Shown: piece after piece, positions 4,998-9,817 of the stretch
Numbering within the stretch: the stretch's first letter is position 1
Layout: every line of letters begins with the position of its first letter
Origin: Deltaproteobacteria bacterium
Lineage (GTDB): Bacteria; Desulfobacterota; GWC2-55-46; DRQE01
Assembly (NCBI GenBank): GCA_030636245.1
Contig: DAOVXI010000048.1
Location: 1 to 9,817, forward strand
Direction: 5' to 3'
DNA: 9,817 nucleotides
Made by a program: the position numbers and the translations under genes
The notes under the pieces: model-generated
Database searches by the model: none
What the model saw: the letters and a program-made list of their open reading frames with translations, nothing else
Told to the model about the DNA's origin: nothing

Positions 4998-6122
4998 ATG
5001 AGCGAAAAAAAAGAAACTATTGTCCTGATAGTAGACGACGAAAAATTCTTCCTGAAGAAAATATCCGACACTGTTCAGGCGCTTGGTTATCCCTGTCTGA
5101 CAAGCGACAACGCGGACTCTGCCCTGAATAACCTCAGAGACAATAATGTAGATATAGTCCTCTCCGACGTTGTGATGCCGGAACGCTCCGGGATAGAGCT
5201 TCTACAGAGGATAAAAGAGATCTATCCAATGACACCTGTCGTGCTCATGTCAGGCCGGGCCGACATGGAGATAACCATCCAGGCGCTGAACCACGGCGCC
5301 TTCCACTTCATAAGTAAATCAGAGGACATTGAGATAGCCAACGCGCTTACGAAGGCCACAGCCTTCAACAGATCCATATCAGATGAAGTCGAACACAGGC
5401 TGGGCCTTGAAAGAAAGTTAAGCGAACAAGATACCCGGATAAAAGACTCAATGGTCATGGTCCAGGACCTCACCGTAGAGCTGGTACAGAGGCTAACGAA
5501 GATGGCCGAGTATAGGGACTCTACAACAGGCACCCACAACGCAAGGCTCGGGCACTACTCGACCGTATTGGCCGAGGCAGCGGGCTTGAGCGAAGAGTTC
5601 ATCATATCCATCTCATTTGCCAGCCCCATGCACGACATAGGAAAGGTCGCCATCCCGGACAAGATACTGCTAAAGAACGGCCGTCTTACGGAGGAAGAGA
5701 TGGATATCATAAAGTCTCATACGGTAACAGGCCACAGCATACTGCGTGGCTCGACGCACCCGAGTATCGAGATGGCCGCCAATGTCGCCCTCTCTCACCA
5801 CGAAAGGTTCGACGGCACCGGGTATCCATACGGGATCAAAGGTGAGGAGATACTGATTGAAGGGAGAATAGTTTCGATATGCGACGTGTATGACTCGTTA
5901 AGGAGCGAACGCCCCTACAAGCAGCCATACAGCCACGAGCAGGCATGCGACATCCTCATGAACGGCAACGAGCGGACCAGGCCCGAGCACTTCGACCAGG
6001 AGCTTTTAAAGACCTTCAGAAAGGTATCAAGGAACTTCGACGAGATATACACCTCACTTCAGAACGACCAGCGTAGCGGCAAGAATATCATGGCATTTAA
6101 GCTGCCCCAGCTAGCCTCTTAA
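4998..6122 (+). CDS. Response regulator with HD-GYP domain (cyclic-di-GMP phosphodiesterase)
   Basis: 374 residues, cytoplasmic, with the RpfG-type layout. Receiver domain (about 7-122): acidic pair D13-D14, phosphorylation site D57 in LSDVVMP, S85 in LMSG, and K107. The proline usually after that lysine is replaced by serine (SKSED). A linker helix, probably coiled coil, spans about 123-160. HD-GYP domain (about 160-355): H180 (TGTHNARLGHYS), the HD pair H212-D213 in HDIGK, H241 and H246, H267-H268, and the signature ERFDGTGYP (269-277), then GRIVSICDVYDSL (289-301). All metal-binding positions look intact, so it should hydrolyse cyclic-di-GMP when phosphorylated, typically lowering biofilm or raising motility. 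No kinase gene is adjacent on the same strand, so it is an orphan regulator; its partner is elsewhere. GAGGA 11 bases and TAGG five bases before the ATG are possible ribosome binding sites. It converges on the glycosyltransferase gene with 57 bases between. Confidence 0.95.
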   Translation: MSEKKETIVLIVDDEKFFLKKISDTVQALGYPCLTSDNADSALNNLRDNNVDIVLSDVVMPERSGIELLQRIKEIYPMTPVVLMSGRADMEITIQALNHGAFHFISKSEDIEIANALTKATAFNRSISDEVEHRLGLERKLSEQDTRIKDSMVMVQDLTVELVQRLTKMAEYRDSTTGTHNARLGHYSTVLAEAAGLSEEFIISISFASPMHDIGKVAIPDKILLKNGRLTEEEMDIIKSHTVTGHSILRGSTHPSIEMAANVALSHHERFDGTGYPYGIKGEEILIEGRIVSICDVYDSLRSERPYKQPYSHEQACDILMNGNERTRPEHFDQELLKTFRKVSRNFDEIYTSLQNDQRSGKNIMAFKLPQLAS

Positions 6123-6179
6123 AAAGAACATTAAGATCAAAATCCTGCACGACCGTTGCCAAAGCGTCCGTCAATGCGA

Positions 6180-7994
6180 CTATTGATTTTCGCCTATATT
6201 AATAGAAAAATCCTCTGCAACATGCGTCAAATTTGGATTGTAATACGGATCTCCTTCTTTAAGAACCTTATCCCAACAAGACTGAAATAATAATACCTCC
6301 TTCCTCAACCTCGCCATCTTTTCAGGCGTGTCATCAAGGCCTCTGCTCAAGGCCTCAGCGTGGTACAGCTCTGCATAAGGGGTATAAACTATAAGATATC
6401 CTTTTCCCCTCATCTTCAGACAAAGATCAATGTCATTAAAGACATGAGAGTACCGCTCATCAAGACCGCCGACTTCTTCAAAGACCTCTCTTCTCATCAT
6501 CATGCATGCTGCGGTTACCGCGCTCAGGTTCTGTATAATATTGAGCCTTCCAAAATAACCCGGGTCATACTTTGAACAACCTCTGTGCGAGTGACCAACC
6601 AGCTCTTCAAGGCCTATTATCACACCCCCATGCTGGACTGTTTTGTTGGGATAGCAGAGTTTAGCTCCCACTGCACCGACTTTTTTTCTCTGCGCATGTT
6701 CAAGCATCCTGGTCAGCCATCCGCTGTTAATGACCTCTGTGTCGTTATTAAGCAAAACTATATAATCCGAATCAACCCCGGACACCGCATAATTATTGAT
6801 AGCGGAATAATTAAAGGCTTCATTATATTCTAAAATGGTAATACGTGTGTTTGCTTCTAACTCTCTATAGTAATCAAATGTCTTTTTCTCCTCACTTGAG
6901 TTATCAACTACTACGATCTTATAATTTGGATGATCCGTTTTTTCCAATACAGATGAGATACATCTCTTCAATACCTCAACTTTATCCTTGGTAGGTATTA
7001 TAATTGAAACCTCTGGAGAGCTCTTGATATCGTATGAGACCATGTATGTACCATGCACGATACCATCGGAGACATGTGACTTATACGTATTCTTGCTGTC
7101 AAGAAAATCAGCAACCGCTTTCTTTCCGGAAGTAACCGCATTTTCCCTGGCTTCAGAGTTTAGCGTAACCGAACCTTTATTGTCCCTACAATGATAAAGT
7201 ATCTTTGGTATACGTTTAATTTTTCCGGCTCTATCCGTTGCCCTCAGGATCAGATCATAATCCTCCGCACCATCGAAACCTTGCCTAAAGCCTCCTACCG
7301 CGTCTATGATCTCTTTTTTAATAACCGTGGAATGTGAAATGTAATTACAGGAAAGGATGGTGTCGGGCGACCACTCCGGCTTAAAATGCGGCTCATAACG
7401 TCTATTGCCATATCCGGTGATCTTATCTTCATCAGTGTATATAAAGTCCAACTCAAAGTCTTTATTTATACATGTTATAACTTCAAACAAAGCAAACGGT
7501 GCCAACACTTCGTCATGATACAAAAACGTCAAATACTCGCCTTCCGCAGATGAAATTGCATCATTTAAGGTCTCGGTTATACCTTTATTATCATCAATAA
7601 ATTTAAGACGTACCCTGTTATCATTCTTTAAATGGTCCTTTAATTTCTTTTCAAGCTGTGCCGCGTAGCTCCTGCCGCTCACAAGACATAACTCCCAGTT
7701 AGAGTAAGTTTGATTTAATACAGAGCGCAGCGTATCTATAAAGAATTTTCCCGGCGTATTGAATACAGGTACTATGACACTGATCTTCGGTTCAAATTTA
7801 AAACGTATTTCTTTTTGTTTCTCCAACTCCTCTTTACAAGGTTCATGCTTTTTTATCCAATACTTATACTTTTGCGCCCTGGATATAAAAAACTTCTTTT
7901 TAGAACGAACAGCATGCCATAAGAACCTGACTACCCTTCTCCTATTGCTCTCCCTGGGCAAGAGCACATCCCTTATTTTTATAAACATCTGCAA
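6180..7994 (-). CDS. Tandem-domain GT2 glycosyltransferase, first domain degenerate
   Basis: 604 residues with two GT-A (family 2) domains in one chain, a layout common in O-antigen, capsule and other surface-glycan loci. Both act on the cytoplasmic side using nucleotide sugars. A basic N-terminal region (1-50) precedes domain 1, which starts at ISVIVPVFN (71-79) and keeps SVLNQTYSNWELC, YTDEDK (186-191) and GAEDYDL (242-248). It has V-S-G-R-S (105-109) where family members have V-D-D-x-S, and Y-H-D-E (159-162) where they have D-H-D-D, so its nucleotide- and metal-binding acids are largely gone. Domain 2 (about 328-545) is intact: VSIIIPTKD, VVVDNSS (361-367), LLNNDTEV (414-421), QHGG and NDIDLCLK (520-527). 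The sugar is unknown. The start is uncertain: TTG at 7994 has GGAG ten bases upstream, while ATG at 7988 has none in range. The gene is A+T-richer than its neighbours and is transcribed alone. Confidence 0.9.
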   Translation of the reverse strand: MQMFIKIRDVLLPRESNRRRVVRFLWHAVRSKKKFFISRAQKYKYWIKKHEPCKEELEKQKEIRFKFEPKISVIVPVFNTPGKFFIDTLRSVLNQTYSNWELCLVSGRSYAAQLEKKLKDHLKNDNRVRLKFIDDNKGITETLNDAISSAEGEYLTFLYHDEVLAPFALFEVITCINKDFELDFIYTDEDKITGYGNRRYEPHFKPEWSPDTILSCNYISHSTVIKKEIIDAVGGFRQGFDGAEDYDLILRATDRAGKIKRIPKILYHCRDNKGSVTLNSEARENAVTSGKKAVADFLDSKNTYKSHVSDGIVHGTYMVSYDIKSSPEVSIIIPTKDKVEVLKRCISSVLEKTDHPNYKIVVVDNSSEEKKTFDYYRELEANTRITILEYNEAFNYSAINNYAVSGVDSDYIVLLNNDTEVINSGWLTRMLEHAQRKKVGAVGAKLCYPNKTVQHGGVIIGLEELVGHSHRGCSKYDPGYFGRLNIIQNLSAVTAACMMMRREVFEEVGGLDERYSHVFNDIDLCLKMRGKGYLIVYTPYAELYHAEALSRGLDDTPEKMARLRKEVLLFQSCWDKVLKEGDPYYNPNLTHVAEDFSINIGENQ

Positions 7995-8041
7995 ACGAAT
8001 TGATCTCCCGGCCTCGTATTATGATCTGTGCCCACCAGTTA

Positions 8042-8070
8042 ACTATACCATTCCAACCGATCTCTATAAA
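8042..8070 (-). promoter_or_regulatory. Candidate promoter of the glycosyltransferase gene
   Basis: Minus strand TTTATA (8070-8065), 17-base spacer and TATAGT (8047-8042) preceded by TGG, an extended -10. It abuts the terminator of the upstream sensor-kinase operon and gives a leader of about 40-50 bases. Confidence 0.4.
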
Positions 8071-8071
8071 C

Positions 8072-8102
8072 AAAAAACCCGCCTCGGTTATCAAGGCGGG
8101 TT
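8072..8102 (-). terminator. Intrinsic terminator of the two-component operon
   Basis: Minus strand: a 7-bp GC-rich stem (CCCGCCT/AGGCGGG, 8078-8100) with a 9-base loop, followed by six Ts (8077-8072). Two further A-T pairs extend the stem. It lies about 30 bases after the sensor-kinase stop codon. No T-run follows on the plus strand. Confidence 0.9.
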
Positions 8103-8132
8103 CGGTGATTTATATATGAGTTATCTTAGAGG

Positions 8133-9524
8133 TTATCTATCTCTGGCAGGCAAAAATATCTTGAAGGTAGTACCGCGGCCTACCTCGCTCTCTATCTCTA
8201 TCCTTCCGGAGTGGGCCTCCACCATAGCCTTTACTATAGAGAGCCCAAGCCCCGTGCCCTCTGTGCTCTCACGGCTCTTATCGGCTCGGTAAAACCTCTC
8301 AAAGGCCTTTTCCTTCTCTGCCTCATTCATTCCCATACCCGTGTCAATAACACTCACGATCAGGTACTCGTCATCCTCGGTTATCCGTATATCCACGCTG
8401 CCGTTTTCCCTGTTATACTTTACAGCGTTATCTATGACGTTGGTCAGGATCTCTGTGAGCTTTTCCCTGTCAACGCTTATGCTCCTACTGACTCCCTCAA
8501 GACTGGTACTTATGCCACGCACTGTAAAGGCAGGTTCAAAAAGCTTCAGCACATCCCCTACAAGCTCCTTTACATTCACCATGGAAAGGTTCAACGAGTA
8601 TGCCTTACTGTCAAAACGCGCCACCTCCAATACACGGTCTATGAGGTTGCCGAGACGCTTTGAAGTAGCCGCGATGCTTTTAAGCGACTCCTTATACTCA
8701 TCCTCACTTCTCGGCTTATTAAGCGTCACATCACAGGTACTCCTTATAATGGCGGCCGGGGTCCTGAGCTCATGAGAAGCATCCGAGAAGAACTCCTTTT
8801 GTTTCTCGAAGGAACTCTCAAGTCGCGTAAGCATGGTGTTGAAATTCTCAGCCAACGGACGTAGCTCGCTTGCCGTATCCTCTTCAATCCTTTTATTGAG
8901 GTTCTTTTCGGTAACCTCTCCTATCTCCCTTGAAAAATCTTTTACAGATCGAAGAGACCAACCGACAATAATGAACATGCCTAACCCCGATACGACAAAA
9001 AGCGAGGGGAAGAGCACCCAGAGTGTTCTCCTGAAAAGACCCAGCACCTCAAAAGAGTCTTCGAGCGACTCCGAGGCCTGTATCACGACTTTGATTCCTC
9101 CTGGAAGATCGAATGTCTCGCTAAGCATTCGGAGGGGAAGTTTTCTCGGTCCGGTGATGCTCTCAAAGGCAGGCACTGTGCCGGGGCCGAGTATTGGAAG
9201 GTATGCGTCAACATTATAAAGAGAGGGTGAGCGCCCAAGAACCTCACCACTACTTGAAAGGATCTGATAATAGTGCCCCGAGAGCGGGAGCGCGTAATCA
9301 CCAACCTCCGCCTCCGTTAGCTCCATGTTAAGAATGCCGTCTTCCACCTTCATCAGCCCTGTTAAGAGCTGTACCTCGGAGTGAAGGTGACTGTCAACAG
9401 AGCCTATGACCATTGTCTCAAGCTTGTCATTTAGGAATATACCGAGGGCAAGGAGAACGAGCAAGAAGGCTGAGAGAAAATATGCGATCAACTTGAACTT
9501 AATGGATGAAAAAACAGAGCTCAT
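8133..9524 (-). CDS. Two-component sensor histidine kinase (HAMP-type, CusS-like layout)
   Basis: 463 residues in the inner membrane. Layout: membrane helix 1 (about 11-31), periplasmic sensing domain (about 33-165), membrane helix 2 (about 167-189), HAMP linker (about 190-240), dimerisation/phosphoacceptor domain with the H-box FFSDASHELRTP (H251), and an ATPase domain with N-box EILTNVIDNAVKYN (358-371), G1 box VIDTGMGM (392-399), F-box FERFYRADKSR (408-418) and G2 box GTGLGLSIV (423-431). All catalytic motifs are intact. The layout matches the EnvZ/CusS group of kinases, many of which sense metals or envelope stress; the periplasmic domain shows no motif that reveals the ligand. Its ATG lies nine bases after the stop of the response-regulator gene, so the two are almost certainly translated together, and the regulator is its partner. 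The transcript ends at 8072-8102. Confidence 0.95.
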   Translation of the reverse strand: MSSVFSSIKFKLIAYFLSAFLLVLLALGIFLNDKLETMVIGSVDSHLHSEVQLLTGLMKVEDGILNMELTEAEVGDYALPLSGHYYQILSSSGEVLGRSPSLYNVDAYLPILGPGTVPAFESITGPRKLPLRMLSETFDLPGGIKVVIQASESLEDSFEVLGLFRRTLWVLFPSLFVVSGLGMFIIVGWSLRSVKDFSREIGEVTEKNLNKRIEEDTASELRPLAENFNTMLTRLESSFEKQKEFFSDASHELRTPAAIIRSTCDVTLNKPRSEDEYKESLKSIAATSKRLGNLIDRVLEVARFDSKAYSLNLSMVNVKELVGDVLKLFEPAFTVRGISTSLEGVSRSISVDREKLTEILTNVIDNAVKYNRENGSVDIRITEDDEYLIVSVIDTGMGMNEAEKEKAFERFYRADKSRESTEGTGLGLSIVKAMVEAHSGRIEIESEVGRGTTFKIFLPARDR

Positions 9525-9533
9525 GAGCTACCC

Positions 9534-9817
9534 CTACCCCTCTTCCTCTTCACTGCCCAGCATGTATCCTGCGCCCCTTATCGTTTGAAGCAGCTTAGCT
9601 GGAAAATCCTTGTCTATCTTTTTCCGAAGGTAATTTATATATACGTCAACAACGTTAGAGTCCCTGTCAAAGGACTCATCATAGATATGTTCCGTTATAT
9701 CCGTCCTGCTTACGACCGTGTTCTTCCTGTAAGCTAGATACTCCAGGAGCGCATACTCCCTTGCGGAAAGCTCTATCGCCTTTCCGCCTCGCCTGACCTT
9801 GTGGCTCGCCGTGTCTA
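9534..9817 (-). CDS. OmpR/PhoB-family response regulator, C-terminal part
   Basis: The last 93 residues are in the window; the gene continues past the right edge (first whole codon at 9815-9813). They form a winged-helix DNA-binding domain of the OmpR/PhoB type: ELSAREYALLEYLAYRKNTV, then RTDITEHIYD, the recognition helix region DSNVVDVYINYLRKKID, and the wing LLQTIRGAGYML. The receiver domain is not visible. A short acidic tail (SEEEEG) ends the protein. It is followed after nine bases by the sensor-kinase gene. This is the standard regulator-kinase operon order, and the regulator most likely binds promoters controlled by that kinase's signal. Motifs identify the family with high confidence; targets are unknown. 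Confidence 0.93.
   Translation of the reverse strand, partial: DTASHKVRRGGKAIELSAREYALLEYLAYRKNTVVSRTDITEHIYDESFDRDSNVVDVYINYLRKKIDKDFPAKLLQTIRGAGYMLGSEEEEG

Noticed and set aside
6123..6179. Possible bidirectional terminator between the convergent HD-GYP and glycosyltransferase genes
   Set aside because: No stem of useful length followed by a T-run could be found on either strand.
8211..8775. Plus-strand frames opposite the sensor kinase
   Set aside because: The minus strand carries every kinase motif in one continuous frame; the plus-strand frames show no recognisable domain.
1..9817. CRISPR array, tRNA or rRNA gene, insertion sequence, integrase
   Set aside because: No regular direct repeats, no tRNA-like cloverleaf or rRNA-like stretch, and no transposase or integrase motif on either strand.

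Overview
The window looks like a chromosomal stretch of a Gram-negative bacterium. It encodes two lipoproteins with lipoboxes, an exported protein at the left edge, an OmpR-type two-component system, an HD-GYP cyclic-di-GMP regulator and a glycan-type glycosyltransferase. Most genes use Shine-Dalgarno starts and sigma70-like promoters. The mix would fit a Desulfobacterota- or Nitrospirota-like environmental organism, but nothing here fixes the taxon. Base composition is a mosaic. The antiporter, lipoproteins, HD-GYP regulator and sensor kinase are moderately G+C-rich, while the HEPN-like gene, the methyltransferase and the glycosyltransferase are clearly A+T-richer, as expected for accessory genes.

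Left part (1-1601): on the minus strand lie the start of a secreted protein that runs off the left edge, a HEPN-like protein carrying an Rx4H motif just upstream of it, a strong minus-strand intrinsic terminator, and a lipoprotein gene ended by that terminator. The lipoprotein has a near-consensus promoter so close to its ATG that its mRNA is predicted to be leaderless.

Centre (1602-4997): on the plus strand a CaCA-family sodium/calcium antiporter is followed 26 nt later by an A+T-rich SAM-dependent methyltransferase. Converging on it is a minus-strand two-gene unit: a lipoprotein resembling surface-adhesin protein E, then a small DUF1488-like protein. The 575-base stretch 4423-4997 is not empty. 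On the minus strand it holds a convincing small gene for a 42-residue single-pass membrane protein, with an extended -10 promoter, a nearly full-length Shine-Dalgarno sequence, a GTG start and a downstream hairpin with a T-rich tail. It also holds promoters for both flanking genes.

Right part (4998-9817): a REC-HD-GYP response regulator (cyclic-di-GMP phosphodiesterase type, plus strand) converges on a tandem GT2 glycosyltransferase (minus strand) whose first catalytic domain has lost key acidic residues. Upstream of that lies an OmpR/PhoB regulator (partial) - sensor kinase operon, closed by an intrinsic terminator.

No complete novel multi-gene system is evident. The best leads are the unannotated small membrane protein, the isolated HEPN-like protein, the leaderless lipoprotein promoter and the degenerate first domain of the glycosyltransferase.
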